Of a DNA stretch of 64,000 nucleotides, positions 1 to 10,759 are shown one piece after another. Origin of the DNA: Cinnamomum chago (Eukaryota; Streptophyta; Magnoliopsida; Laurales; Lauraceae); assembly GCA_038049695.1 (NCBI GenBank), contig CP142452.1, forward strand, positions 51,232,501 to 51,296,500. The letters run 5' to 3'. Below the pieces are notes generated by a model that was given only the letters and a program-made list of their open reading frames with translations, had not been told where the DNA came from and did no database searches. Numbering within the stretch: position 1 is the stretch's first letter; every line of letters starts with the position of its first letter. The translations under genes and the position numbers were made by a program.

Positions 1-286
1 GATCTCGGACGGGGACGGGATCAACATGAAAGTTGTAGGGATTATCGATACAAATAAGATGGGATTAAAACAAGGAATAAAAAATTCTCCGATAAATCCT
101 TAAGCGCATGCAAAGTCATAAAGATGGAACCCCCAAAGGGCCCCACTAAGCACAAGCAAGCAAAATTCCCCAAAACTATATCAAAAGCTATTCCAAACCC
201 AACTTGGCCAAAATCACTAATCAAGCTTAGCACTAACACATGACTTAATTAGTACTAATCGAGTTCACTCGGGTCGGGGTCTTACA
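1..286 (+). mobile_element. 3' end of a long LTR, cut by the window edge
   Basis: This is the terminal part of a long LTR ending ...gtcggggtcttaca. It matches the last part of the complete solo LTR at 50294-53517 along its whole length, including the gaacccccaaagggccc block and the final cgggttcactcgggtc-like motif. The 5' part lies outside the window, so neither the TSD nor solo status can be checked. The right flank begins tcaag. Confidence 0.85.
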
Positions 287-2546
287 TCAAGCCTACCTTT
301 TTCTTTGGTGACGCAGTCCCTGACGACTTGATGTACCACAGGAGATGTTTTCAGTTCTCTTATACGGCAGATGGCGAGGAGAGAACTCTTTCTACCTGGT
401 CGACCTTCGATCGCACTATCTCGATCATGAGTCTTTCTCCCACATGCCCCAAGAGGAAAGATCCTCCGAGCTGGGTGAAGAGGACTAATGTGATCAACAA
501 CGGGGTTTTTGTTGGCGGCCCTTCCGATTTTACAGAAAAGTTGTCTGTCCGCATGGACATGTTGATGCCAGCCAGCGGTTACTAAGGTTCTATTCATCCA
601 TCGGTTGATTTGAGACAGGTGGGCCTTGGCATTTTTCAAGGTGGCAACAACAATTGGGTGAAGACCTTTCGACTTCGTGGCCATTTCAATGCTGACTCAA
701 GCTTGGAGTCATGGACTGATCACATCCTGCGGGTTGGCGGGGCCATTTTGAAGGAGGCCGAGATCTTCGATGCGGTTCGCGCTTTTCGGCAAACCGTGGT
801 TTTTTCTGATGAAGCTTTCATGGCCATGTTGGAGTCATTCCTTCCACAAACCAACACCTTCATTGTCACGAATGGTGAGATTGGCTTTGCTTTGAAGGTA
901 TTGAGCGCCATTACCGAGCTACCGGTCCTCGGCAAACTTTATGAGGAGTTCATGCCTATTGACAGCGTCCTTGAGGAGCAGTCTGAGGAGTTCAGGCTTT
1001 TATACTTTCAGCTCGTCGCCTTCTATGATTTTTTTGAAGGAGAAGGAGGGCTCGAAAGGCAAGTCCAGCAGTTGGAGAAGTTTTGGCTCCTTGTTCCATA
1101 ACTTCTTTGACAACAAACAGTCTTCTGATAGCACGACCTGGGAAGCCAAAGCTGAGACTCCAAGTTCGAAGAAGACTTCTGTCATGCGGGGAGACTTGAA
1201 GGAGTTCTTCATGAGCACAGATGCCATTTATTCAGACATTGCGCTGCGGAGGGATCTCGCTGTTTACCTCACCTACTGGCTAAGCGAGGCTGTTTTTACT
1301 GGAGGAGATGGTACGCACATCAAGCCGCATTGTATTTTTCCGGCTTGTCAGATGACATTTGGAGAGCGGCTTGCTTTGGTGCCTGCTTTTTACTCCTATC
1401 TGTGTACCGAACTACAGGCTGCTGCTTTTCTTGTTCGGCTTGGGCTCCCTATGAACAGGGTATTTTCGGCCCATATTTTCTATTCGTGGTATGTATACCA
1501 CAGTCCCGGCTTCCATCAATTAGGAGTTGCACAGGATGATGATCCTTTTATGATTCGATTGGCTAGAGGGACAGCCGTTTCCGAATCTCTTTTGTCTGCC
1601 CATTTGAGGATTTGACGATTCAGGGATGTCGAGATTGGGCAATCTTCAGTGAAGCTTTTTCCAGGTTTGCGGAAGAAGGCTTTTAATTTTAGTGCCTCCC
1701 ATGATTCCACTAGGGTAGGGTCAGGAAGGCACTATTCTTTGACAAATGCAGAAAAGATGTGGCTTTTCAACATACGTGTTGGTACGATGGTGTACCATAG
1801 ACATCTTTTTGTTAATATCCAGCCGTATGTCCCCTCGCATTTTGCGCTACAGTTGGGCTTCTCTCAAGGCATTGTTGGAGCGCCTTTGAGCATGGTGAAG
1901 CGTTTCGGAGGTTTGCAGGATGGTAGGAATGCATGAGTTTTTTACAGTGAGGAGGACACTACTGCCATGATTTCCTATCCCGAGTTGGCCACTTTCAGGA
2001 CTGCTGGCTTTACGAAATGGTTCGTACAGAGTTTTTTGGTGTACCGGGGGCTTTCCAAGAAGGACCTCAATGTGAAACAATCTTCTGGGAAGGATCTTGG
2101 CAGATCAGATGGAGTCCGTCGAGAGGAAGTTTTGTCTTTCATTGCTGGACAGAAGCACAAGATAGGCTTTCTCAGTGAACAGGATGTCATTAGATGAGGA
2201 GCTGTACAAGAGATACCTGGTGAGGTCTTGAAACAACTAGAAGAGGAGGAGGCCGAGATCGATGCTTGGATGCAAGCGGAACGAACGAAGGCTTCCTTGG
2301 AGTCCACTGGGAGGAACAGACCATCCGACAAGGAGTCAAGCGAAGGTCCTGACTTTGATGGTGGGGTGGGTACTTCAAGCAAACCGGCGCATAGAAGTAA
2401 GAGGAAGAGAGGGCAGTGCCGTGATAAGACACGACACGATGACTCTCTTGATTCAGAAGTCCTTCTCACCATTGCGGAAGAAATGTCAGGGGACCCTGAT
2501 GAGCCTCCGAAAAAGAGGACCCGAGAGGAAGAGACCGTTAATAAAG

Positions 2547-2625
2547 GTATGATTCCTCCTTTTTCCTTTTTCGTTTCTTTCATTGAGATTTTCTTGTTTT
2601 TTATTTTCTTTCTCTCCCTTTTCAG
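2547..2625 (+). other. Probable intron in the PMD-like pseudogene
   Basis: An AAAG|GTATGATT donor and a pyrimidine-rich TCCCTTTTCAG|TG acceptor bound 79 T-rich bases. The acidic reading frame continues on both sides. This indicates a spliced gene rather than a retroelement gag. Confidence 0.6.
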
Positions 2626-2742
2626 TGGGAGATGATGACTTGGTGATGCCTGATGTTCTGGCTGATGGAGCAGTGACAGATCCGATTGCGGCATCTGAAG
2701 AAGAATCGAGGGACTTTGGAGTGATTCCAGAATCTTCACCTG

Positions 2743-2830
2743 GCATGACTTCTTCGTGTTTTCTTTCTTTTTTTTTCTGTGTTGTCATTTGCTAACATGT
2801 TACTTGTTTTCTTGTCGGCTGACTTGCCAG
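2743..2830 (+). other. Probable intron with a GC donor
   Basis: A T-rich block ends in GACTTGCCAG. The left border reads CACCTG|GCATGA, so the donor would be GC instead of GT. It could be a GC-AG intron or a GT donor lost by a T-to-C change. The next exon (2831-2929) carries an in-frame stop after 2848. Confidence 0.45.
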
Positions 2831-2929
2831 AGGATTCTGATGATTTTTAGCCATCCATGGACGCGACCTTTGACAATGTTTCAGATGAACTCATGGAGGC
2901 AGAAAGTATCCCGCCAATCCTCAAAGAAG

Positions 2930-3041
2930 GTATTTGTAGCAATAACCCTGATGATAATGACAGGATCATATTCATACCTTTTTTGTTTTGTTTTGCTGGC
3001 AAGTTGTGAGGTAACAAGAGAAGTTTCCCCATCTTTCTCAG
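2930..3041 (+). other. Probable intron in the PMD-like pseudogene
   Basis: Donor GAAG|GTATTTGT and acceptor CATCTTTCTCAG|GG flank the block. Coding resumes at 3042 and runs to the copia A insertion at 3120. The same frame continues after that element at 25246. Confidence 0.5.
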
Positions 3042-3120
3042 GGCCAGAGCAAGGGATGCTTACAGCTGAACCAGAAGTAGGGACTTCTTCTACCAGTTTC
3101 AATGTGGCAGGGGTGAAATC

Positions 3121-3924
3121 TGTTAGATTGTATGGTCTCAATCCATCAGTTGATGTAATAAATTGATTAATTTCTTTATTTATCATATAATCATGCTTTC
3201 CTTTCATGAGATGAATAGTGATTTATTACTTAATGCACATGACCAATACATATGACATAATGGTTCATGAGATGAACCGGATCCCATTAGTATATTAGAT
3301 GTGATATATGTATATGGATAAGATCCACATACGGGAGATTTGTGTCACAAATCTTATACTTAAAATATCTTCACAACCGGTGATGAGATTGGGCACCTCA
3401 TCTGACAAGGTTGCGGCACTTTGATCACTATGAGATAGAGTGATTTGTCTCGATCATCAGAATGTAAGATTTTGGATCATTGTGCCGGTACATTGGATGT
3501 ATTGAAGGACCATGAGAAGTTCCTTATGAAATACTGTCTCAATTTAAGGACTGCTCTCACAATTCCATAGCAAAAGGCTCTCAATCCTGAGACATTGATG
3601 AACTCAAGTTTCTGTCTATTCATTTACTTTGAGTGACCAATGAGTGAGGCCAACTGTAGGTCAACGCCTCGGTGTCTTGGGTACGTGGTAGAAGGACTGT
3701 GGGAACATGCAATGATCAAGATGGAATCTATCTACATTATCCCCTTATGCCAATTAATGGATTTATCATTGGTAAGTGCGCACCCATTCCAATTAAGAGT
3801 TAATTGGAGCGGTACCAAATGATCATTATAATTAATTGGGGCTCAAGGATAATAAGATGTTGATCTAAGATTGGATGGGACAGATTTATTCCAATTGATC
3901 CATGGATAATGATAGAGGGGCCTA
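3121..3924 (+). repeat. Copia A 5' LTR, segment 1
   Basis: Nearly identical to the start of the 3' LTR at 23359 and similar to the start of copia B at 27749. It stops at ...gaggggccta, where the minus-strand solo LTR entered. The uninterrupted sequence is seen at 24160-24180. Confidence 0.93.
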
Positions 3925-6912
3925 TGTTAGACCCCGACCCAGACCTAGTCGATTAGTGTGCGATTAGTATGTGTTTAGTTATGGACATAGCTTTGGGTTT
4001 AGTTATTGTTGGGTTAGAAGTAATTAGTTTAGTCATGGACATAGCTTTGGGGATTTTGAGAACGTTAGTATTAGTCAGACACACTCAGGAAGGCCTGAGT
4101 GCACTTGTAAGCTTGGAAAGATCGTGTTGGTTTCCATGTGATTGTGATTTTGATTTCATTTGAATGATTTTTCTATGTGTTACAACTTTCGTCTTAAGCC
4201 CATTCATGCTTGAAGCCCAAAAACCCAAGTTTTGGCCCAAAGAGGGTAAAATTGTCTTTTATGTACAAATCTGGACACAATTTTTGAGATCTCAAAACCA
4301 TGTCAAAAATATACTTTTTGGAAACTAGATATTTCGACGATCGTTTTATCCTTCTTCGTCGAAGTCATCCGAGGCCCACGAGATCGTGTTTTGGTCATTT
4401 CAAAGTTCAGGTTATTTGGGGCCCATTTCCATCACTAAAGCCCCTTCTCCCTCTCTTTTCATTCATTTCCCCAATCCCTGCAACTCTCTTGACCTAGGGC
4501 AAGGAAAACTCTTTTTCTCTTCCACTTCATTTCTCTTGCATGAGCTAGCTAAAAGACTCCAAATAGAATTCCAAGACCACCATCTTCTTCATCTCCTTGC
4601 AAGCTTTCCATTGATACCAATTTCTTGGAGTTTCTTGTGGAACAAGCTCTACATTTTCTACATTCCTTCTTGTGTGGTCATTTCTAGGTAAGAGCTTCAA
4701 CCCATGTTTTTCATGAAGTATTTTGGTTCCTTAAAGATAATGTTTTTCTTGTTTACAAACCCTTTTGTTAAAATGGGTTCTTTATTTCCATTTTTGAGTG
4801 AGTTGTGTGGTTTTCTCTTGGGTTTTCTTGTAGCATTGGATAGCTTGAGTGAAGCGCTTGAGAAGGATTGTTAGCATTGGTCAAGGCAAGTAATCTTTAT
4901 AGGTCTTATGTGCATGTGTATTTTGATTCCATTGTTATTTTAGAAATTGTGCATTTGATTGTTTATAAATTCCATGATCATGTTTTCCTTGGATTGAATG
5001 TTTGAAATTGGGAAAAATGCGTGTTTTGTCCCTTGGAGAGCATGTAGGCTCAGGGAGTATAAGTGGAATGAGGAACAAGAAGAAAGGAAGGAAGAAATGT
5101 GAAAATCTGAACTGGACTGCATTTTTCCGTGCAGTTCGGTCAGCCGTCGGTCGGCTGGCGGCTAGCCGAAAACCTCATTTCAGTTAACCGCGAGCTGACC
5201 GAGCTTGGCGGTTCCCTTTCCAGAGGCTAGCATTTGCGACCGTGGGTTACGGTCAGCCTGACGGTCAGCGAGCGGCTAGCCGCCATACCCCATCTCGGCC
5301 AACCGCTGGCCAACCGCGCGTTGTTTGTTCCTTTTCCCGAGAGCAACATTTCAGACTGGGTTTCAGCGGTCAGCCCTACGGTCAGCTTACGGCTAACCGC
5401 CAAGTCCTAGTTCGGCTAACCGTGAGCTAACCACAGTAGTTCGGTTCCTTTTCCAGAGGACTGCACTGAACCTGGATTTCCAGCGGTCAGTTTGTCGATC
5501 AGCTGGCGGCTAGCCGCTAGACCCTAGTTCGGCTAGCCGACACCTGACCGCGAGGTGACCGAAATTGTCAACTTTCCTGTTTTGAAGAGATTTTTGCAAG
5601 AATGAAAACTAGAACATGTTAAGTGGCCTTTAGCCTGATATTGTGCACTCGAAACCCATGATGTCCTTGAACCTCCGGGGCACCAATTAATTCCAACATC
5701 TGGGCTTCGACTGCACAACGATCAACCAAAGGTTCTTGCATGAGTTTGATAGGCTTGGTATTCGTACCTTGGTTTCGATATAATGAATATCATCGTGTAC
5801 TCGTTTTGAAGTTAAGTACAAGCTAGTTTTGAAGAGGTGTTTCAAGAAAAAGGGGATCACTTCCTAAGCGTGTTATGCATATTAATTATGCCTTTGCTAG
5901 TCGTGTTCATTGTGTTTTGATAAGTGACTTCCCCCTTTTTACCTCGACAAGTTTTGATAGTGTTTCGCGTGTTTTGTGCATTCATGAATTTAGTAACACC
6001 ACTGAGCTTGGACTGCCCTTTCAGTTTGATCCACTATCTGGGGGTCCTTAAACATGTGGACTGTCTGCAGACTGGTCGTGTATTTATTACACATCGTGCG
6101 TGTCTGGTTCCGCGGCCGGAATTCCCTTCTTTGTAGGAAATCGTGTCGTGCTTATATTATGTATATCGTGCTTGTCGTACGTGCTTGCTCTTTTCATTAT
6201 ATAAATGATAGAGAAAGGATGGGCTCTTTGTGGATTGTAACTATTCATGATATATTATGTACTCATGCTAGTTTGTTTAGTATCTCAGCTCAGTTATTTA
6301 TTTCTACAAATGTAACTCAGTCATGATAGTATTTCAAATCAAGTATTGCTTTTATGTTTTCTTAAACATTATTGTTCATGCTTGCTCCTAAATTGATTAC
6401 CTGCCAAACCGTCGTGTTTGACCCTTGTTTGTTGGTGCCCAGGTGCAGGAGACGTTACCTTTGAGGAGGAGCGTCAGGAGGAGGCTCGTGAGCCAACCCC
6501 TGTGAGAGAGTGGCAGCCCGACGATGTCATCTAGACGTCGGGCGGGTTCTTGAGTCTCGTCATCTTTTGTTGGGGTTTCTTTTGTCGTTTTGGAATTGTA
6601 TTGGCCTCTGTTGGCCTCTTATGGAATTGTAACAAAACTTAACTTACTTTTGATTAGTCTCATAACTTGAATATTAATGGGAATGCCATGTTAGCTTCTT
6701 TTTTTGATACGGTGTCTTGTTATTATTTGTCATGGCACTTAAATATTTCATTGGTGCTCAGCTTGATGTGTTTTGCTACATGCTTCCGCAAAGCTTGTAC
6801 GTGTGAGTCAGATTCCGCGTGTCTTTGGGAATCCGGGAACCTGTGGGAAAACAGTAGACAGAGAAATGGAAACCGCGTCACGGGCCCGGGGATACGTTCC
6901 GGGGTCGCGACA
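3925..6912 (-). mobile_element. Long solo LTR, minus strand, TSD gccta
   Basis: In plus-strand reading it begins tgttagaccccgaccc and ends ggggtcgcgaca, so its own orientation is TGTCGCGACC...GGTCTAACA. The TSD gccta is at 3920-3924 and 6913-6917. The empty site is preserved in the 3' LTR of the same copia (24165). At 2988 bp it has no internal region, PBS or gag-pol, so it is a solo LTR left by LTR-LTR recombination. Ends and internal blocks match 50294-53517, 59604-63873 and the partial copies at 1-286 and 26491-27748. The superfamily is not determinable from the LTR alone; the length suggests Ty3/gypsy. Confidence 0.93.
5137..5565 (-). promoter_or_regulatory. Cluster of GGCTAGCC palindromes in the solo LTR
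   Basis: A GC-rich tract lies within an otherwise AT-rich LTR. It contains repeated cggctagccg-type palindromes and degenerate forms (cggctaaccg, cggtcagc) near 5150, 5270, 5390, 5415, 5510 and 5530. The same motif recurs at 61843-62145 in a second LTR of the family. The function is unknown. Confidence 0.6.
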
Positions 6913-7335
6913 GCCTACTTGTGGTAATGTGGAAGTTTAGGGTCTTCATTGTAATTTATTCCTAAGACTGGAGTGCAATTGCATTTATATAGTGGAGTTA
7001 TTTGCAATTAACTGTGGGCCGGGATTGCACATGAGATGTGGGGTCCCCACGCTAGCCCAAGTTATTAGAAAGATACTAATTCTACTTGAACTCTAAAAGG
7101 AAGGTTACTATTTCTATTTGAAGTGAGACTTCTAATAGTGGTGATGGTAAGCTACTAATTATTAATGGAAGTAGGACTTCTATTTTAATTAGAAAGGAGA
7201 AAGCTACTAATTGTTGTGGAAGTGAGACTTCTATGGCAACTAGCAAGGGAGAAGTTTACTATTTTGTAATGGGAGTTAAACTTCTATTTCAAATAGGAAA
7301 ACAGGTGGATTGGAGGGCTATATAAAGGGGAATAA
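6913..7335 (+). repeat. Copia A 5' LTR, segment 2
   Basis: Continues the copia A LTR from the gccta TSD to the aataa TSD (7331-7335) of element D. Compared with the 3' LTR and copia B it lacks about 42 bp near 7050, between the block ending gatgtgggg and the block starting tccccacgctagcc. Confidence 0.9.
7318..7327 (+). promoter_or_regulatory. TATA box of copia A 5' LTR
   Basis: The sequence ctatataaag lies in the same place as in the other copies (24724-24733, 28989-28998). Element D entered just downstream, so this promoter no longer abuts the copia A body. Confidence 0.6.
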
Positions 7336-7853
7336 TGTTAGGGATTTTGTATTTGCAATTTGATGGATGCATTTTCACTTTAGCATCATTTGAATTCTCA
7401 CACGTGCATTGTTTTAGAAAACCTTGAAATCTGGTTTTATACATGCATAGCTTTTAAGATTTGCAAAAGTATTGTTTCATGCATGTGTTGGTTCTATACT
7501 TGGATGCATTGGTTTTAGAATCCAAACTCTTTTGAAAACCTTATTCTTTGTGCATTATATTTGGAAAATCATTTTGAGAATTTAGGTTTGAGCTTTGCAT
7601 ACATTCATCATTTTCAGAATCAGTTTTGTATGCATTCTCATTTGAAAAGAGTTTCATCAAATCAAGCTAGCCTTTGGTTTTAAACTTTTGAATCATTTTA
7701 GGCTTTGTGTGTTTCATGTTTTTAAACATCTTAGAATGACTTAAAACATGTTATTCTAGCTTGATTTAGTGGCCAAAAAGTTCCCCAAAGAAATACCTTC
7801 AAATGTGCAAAAAATGGATTTTTTGGTCCCAGGGCAGTCACCCGGCAGTGTCG

Positions 7854-7986
7854 CCGGTCGACCGAGACCTGTATCTCGGTCGACCGAGACCACTGCAGGG
7901 TGACTGCACCCTGAAACACCAACGGTCATTTTTTTGCCCGTTGTGTGTTCATGGTCGACCGAGGCCTCTTTGCAGGTCGACCGAGG
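7854..7986 (+). promoter_or_regulatory. Four GGTCGACC palindromes upstream of the TATA box (D 5' LTR)
   Basis: Four copies of a cggtcgaccg-like palindrome lie near 7854, 7877, 7953 and 7975. The last is about 25 bp before a TATAAA. The surrounding ...caacggtcat... and ...cccgttgtgt... are inverted with respect to each other. Palindromes in the LTR promoter region have been reported for maize Sireviruses; here the pattern is seen directly and its function is inferred. Confidence 0.6.
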
Positions 7987-8010
7987 ACTAGCCGTTGGGC
8001 ACTTTTTGGC

Positions 8011-8016
8011 TATAAA
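8011..8016 (+). promoter_or_regulatory. TATA box of element D 5' LTR
   Basis: The sequence ggctataaagtcc lies directly after the palindrome cluster. The same arrangement occurs in the D 3' LTR (13872), in the related solo LTR (15842) and, on the minus strand, in the Sirevirus LTR (33498-33503). Confidence 0.55.
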
Positions 8017-8653
8017 GTCCATTCATTTCCAACCTTTTTCAAGGCTTGACACATGAACTTTTGAGACCATTTTGGAGCCAAGGAAAGGGGAAGAAGTTGG
8101 AAAGGCTAGAGGACTATTTGGAAATCAAATACTTGAGTTTTAAAAAGGTACACTTTACTTGTATTTTGATTTCCATTAAAATTAGAATCTATGCATGTTT
8201 AAATCTTTGTATTCTCTTTTATGCATGATTTCTAGTTTGTAAAGAGATGTTTAGCAAACTCAAATCATCTTTGGTAAATTAGTTTGGTTTGCAAACTCTC
8301 TTATTCTAATCACATGTGTTCTTAGACTTTAACATTCATACAACTTGTTTGTTTCATTTCTTCAAAGTTGTTTGAATCTTTTATGTGATTAGTTTTCTCG
8401 TCAATCATCATTTTATAAGCTTTGATTTTAAAATGCATCATGCATTCATTTAAGAGCTTCATTGTTGAATTTGATTGAAGAAAAGCACTCATACACTTGT
8501 GCACACACTTTAACTTGTTTTAGTGTATGATTGTAATTGGAATTTCACTTTCACATTAGCCTATTTAGAGGCAATTCCATTGTGCTTAAATTGTATCTCT
8601 TAGAGTGATCTTTTGTAAAGACACCTTCTTAGAGAAATCTTGATTTGTAAAGG

Positions 8654-8990
8654 TTATTGCTTAAGCCTAAGAAAAGCATCTTGTAAGGTTATTGCTTAGC
8701 CTAAGAAAAGCATATTGTAAGGTTATTGCTTAGCCTAAGAAAAGCATCTTGTAAGGTTATTGCTTAGCCTAAGAAAAGCATATTGTAAGGTTATTGCTTA
8801 GCCTAAGAAAAGCATCTTGTAAGGTTATTGCTTAGCCTAAGAAAAGCATATTGTAAGGTTATTGCTTAGCCTAAGAAAAGCATTTTGTAAAGGTTATTGC
8901 TTAGCCTAGAAAAGCACATTGAGAGGTTGTTGTTTAGCCTAGAAAAACAACATTGTAAGGGTTATTGCTTAGCCTAGTAAAAAGCATAAA
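8654..8990 (+). repeat. 34-bp tandem array, ten units (D 5' LTR)
   Basis: The unit is built around ttgcttagcctaagaaaagc, joined by cttgtaagg or attgtaagg. Units 1-6 alternate c/a at the same position, suggesting a two-unit higher-order repeat. The last three units are degenerate. Each unit can fold as a small hairpin (CTTAG-C-CTAAG, extended by GC/GC). The array lies downstream of the TATA box, so it should be in the transcript. Confidence 0.85.
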
Positions 8991-9028
8991 TAGTGGAAAT
9001 CCGGTGGGGTGATTAGATCACAAGCCGG

Positions 9029-9060
9029 TAGTGGATACAGGCATTGAGGCCGAACCACTA
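9029..9060 (+). other. Conserved TAGTGG...CCACTA hairpin (D 5' LTR)
   Basis: A 6-bp perfect stem (tagtgg, ccacta) encloses about 20 nt and is followed by taaacc. The same block is found at 14787-14818, 17293-17324, and on the minus strand at 32684-32713 and 39624-39653. Confidence 0.5.
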
Positions 9061-9246
9061 TAAACCTTGGTGTTGTGGTGCTTGCTTTTGTGGTGATTGT
9101 TTATATTAGCTTCCGCATATTGTTTGATTAATCATCATATGTGACTAGTTTTTGTTAAGAAGTTAAAATTGGTTAAAATTGGTCACAATTGTAGCTCACC
9201 CTATTCACCCCCCCCCTCTAGGGTTAGGATCCCAAGGACTTTCAAT

Positions 9247-9258
9247 TGGTATCAGAGC
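9247..9258 (+). other. Primer-binding site (initiator-Met tRNA), element D
   Basis: The sequence tggtatcagagc lies 2 bp after the LTR end. It is the standard plant copia PBS complementary to the 3' end of initiator-Met tRNA. Confidence 0.9.
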
Positions 9259-9344
9259 CTCATGCTCTATCTTTTAGGATCAAGTGTTTGGAACTCTTGA
9301 TTAGGTGTAAAAACCTAGAGTTAAAACCCTAGAGTTGTGTTTTT

Positions 9345-10759
9345 ATGAAAATCATTAAGATGGACTCCACTATGCTAGATCTTGTAGATTCTTCTAGACC
9401 CCTCCTTCTTCCATCTATTGGAGATTCAAACATTCAATTAAAAGAATCTCAATGTGAATTAAAAGAAGAAGAAATTAAAGAAAATGAAGAAGATCTTCAA
9501 CAAGCCTTTGAGGAATTATATGAATTATCCTTAAAGACTGAAAAGAGAAACAAAAAGTTAAGAGAAGAATCTAAAAGACTAAACAAAGAATTAGTCTCTT
9601 CAAAAGATGAACTTAGAGAGAAAGAAGAAGTAATAAATTGTGTAGAATCTAAGTTCATGATCTCTTTAAATAATCTATCTAACATTCAAGATGAACTAAA
9701 AGAATTAAAAATGGATTATGAAAATGTCAATATGGAAATTTTAAAACCAAGAGATCAAATAAAAAGGCAAGACAAAGACTTTATCAATTTAGAAGTCAAG
9801 TTGATTAAAAGTAAGTTAAAAACCCAAGAACTTGGATCTAATGTCATCAGTGAACTTAAATTTGAATTAAAACTTGCCAATGAAGAGCTAAGCAAATATA
9901 AGGAAATTGAAAATGAACTTTCAAAAGTCAAAATGAAAATTCAATCCTTATAACCAAAGTCACTCAGCTTGAAGTTTATAAACAAAAGTATGAGTGCAAG
10001 TTTACCCAAAGTGAAGAAAGACTTGAAAAATTATTTAAATTGGGTAAATCTCATGGAGATAGGACGGGTATTGGATTTAATAAGAATATGTCTCATGACC
10101 CTAAATTCACCAACACTTTTGTGAAAGGTGAGTCTTCTTTCTCTAGCACTCTTTCTCCTTTGCCCAAAACCAAATGTAATTATTGTGGCATTGAAGGGCA
10201 TTTTTCGTTTGCGTGCAAACTAAGAAAAAGAAGCCATGTGTCTAAACCCATCTTTGAACTCAAAAATGGAAAACCTAAATCTATGAAGGGTAAGACACTA
10301 AAAATCAAAGAGGACTCCAAAAAGACTAAACAAGGTAAATCATTTAAAATGGAGTCTCCTAAGATAGATTCTAAAAAGTTTAAACAAGTTAAACCAAGCT
10401 TGAAAGAATCTATAAACAAAAAGCTTCTCAACCTATCTCCCTTATATAAACCCATGAAAGAACTTTTGAATAAAGTAACAAATTTAAATTTAAAATTCAA
10501 AAGTCAAGTAAAGGGAGAAAATAAGAAGAAAAGAAAAGTGAAACAATCCCCTAAGAAACAAACCCACCAACTTCAAAAGACTAATCACCATTCTAAGCTA
10601 AATTTAGTCAAATCTAAATATCATGGTGATAAGTTTAAATTGAAAATTTATCAAGTCAAATCTCCTCTAGTTGGTGAGAATTCCAAACTAGACCTGAAAG
10701 TTCAACCCTCCCAAGACCTTAGGTGGATTCCAAAAGTTGTTTACTTAGACAAACCTTAA
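9345..10759 (+). pseudogene. Sirevirus-type gag remnant (C-terminal half), frameshifted
   Basis: Two frames together encode the gag C-terminal region. The first (9345-9953, 202 residues) is a Lys/Glu-rich coiled coil (EEDLQQAFEELYELSLKTEK), like the coil after the first knuckle in Sirevirus gag. A frameshift near 9950 moves the reading into a second frame; an ATG-started call there begins at 10040 and gives 239 residues. It includes KSHGDRTGIGFNK, a CCHC knuckle CNYCGIEGHFSFAC, a highly basic linker and RWIPK near the end, a motif typical of the gag/protease junction in Sireviruses. The coding region then stops at 10759. The N-terminal gag and the whole pol are missing. The basic tail suggests nucleic-acid binding. 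It could supply gag in trans only if the frameshift is not real. Confidence 0.75.

Larger units (their letters stand above)
287..3120 (+). pseudogene. PMD-like (plant mobile domain) pseudogene, 5' part
   Basis: Degenerate coding sequence runs through three frames. The segment 610-1101 contains LPQTNTFIVTNGEIGFALKV, and 1100-1615 contains RRDLAVYLTYWLSEAVF followed by IKPHCIFPACQMTFGERLAL. These resemble the aminotransferase-like plant mobile domain, in which a 'W.P.T.TF....GE.T..L.....L..LPV' block precedes a 'YL..WLS..VF......I.P..F..A' block. A later part (1967-2546) is acidic and basic and reads like a disordered tail. Three short T-rich introns with AG acceptors follow. Breaks include a stop at 583, a frameshift near 1080-1100, stops near 1613, 1934 and 2195, and a stop after 2848. 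The reading continues after copia A at 25246. PMD proteins occur both as host genes and as cargo of plant transposons; which applies here is not visible. The PMD assignment is by pattern only. Confidence 0.6.
7336..9244 (+). repeat. Element D 5' LTR (1909 bp)
   Basis: Starts tgttagggattttgta and ends cccaaggactttca, followed by the PBS. It is about 100 bp longer than the 3' LTR because its internal 34-bp array has ten units instead of seven. Otherwise the two LTRs differ at few positions, indicating fairly recent insertion. Confidence 0.93.

Noticed and set aside
8654..8990. CRISPR-like array of about 34-bp repeats
   Set aside because: Units are contiguous with no unique spacers, lie inside a plant retrotransposon LTR, and are hairpin-containing minisatellites.
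9247..9258. tRNA gene fragment
   Set aside because: The tggtatcagagc matches here, at 17718, 29510 and 39359 are primer-binding sites complementary to initiator-Met tRNA; no cloverleaf is present.
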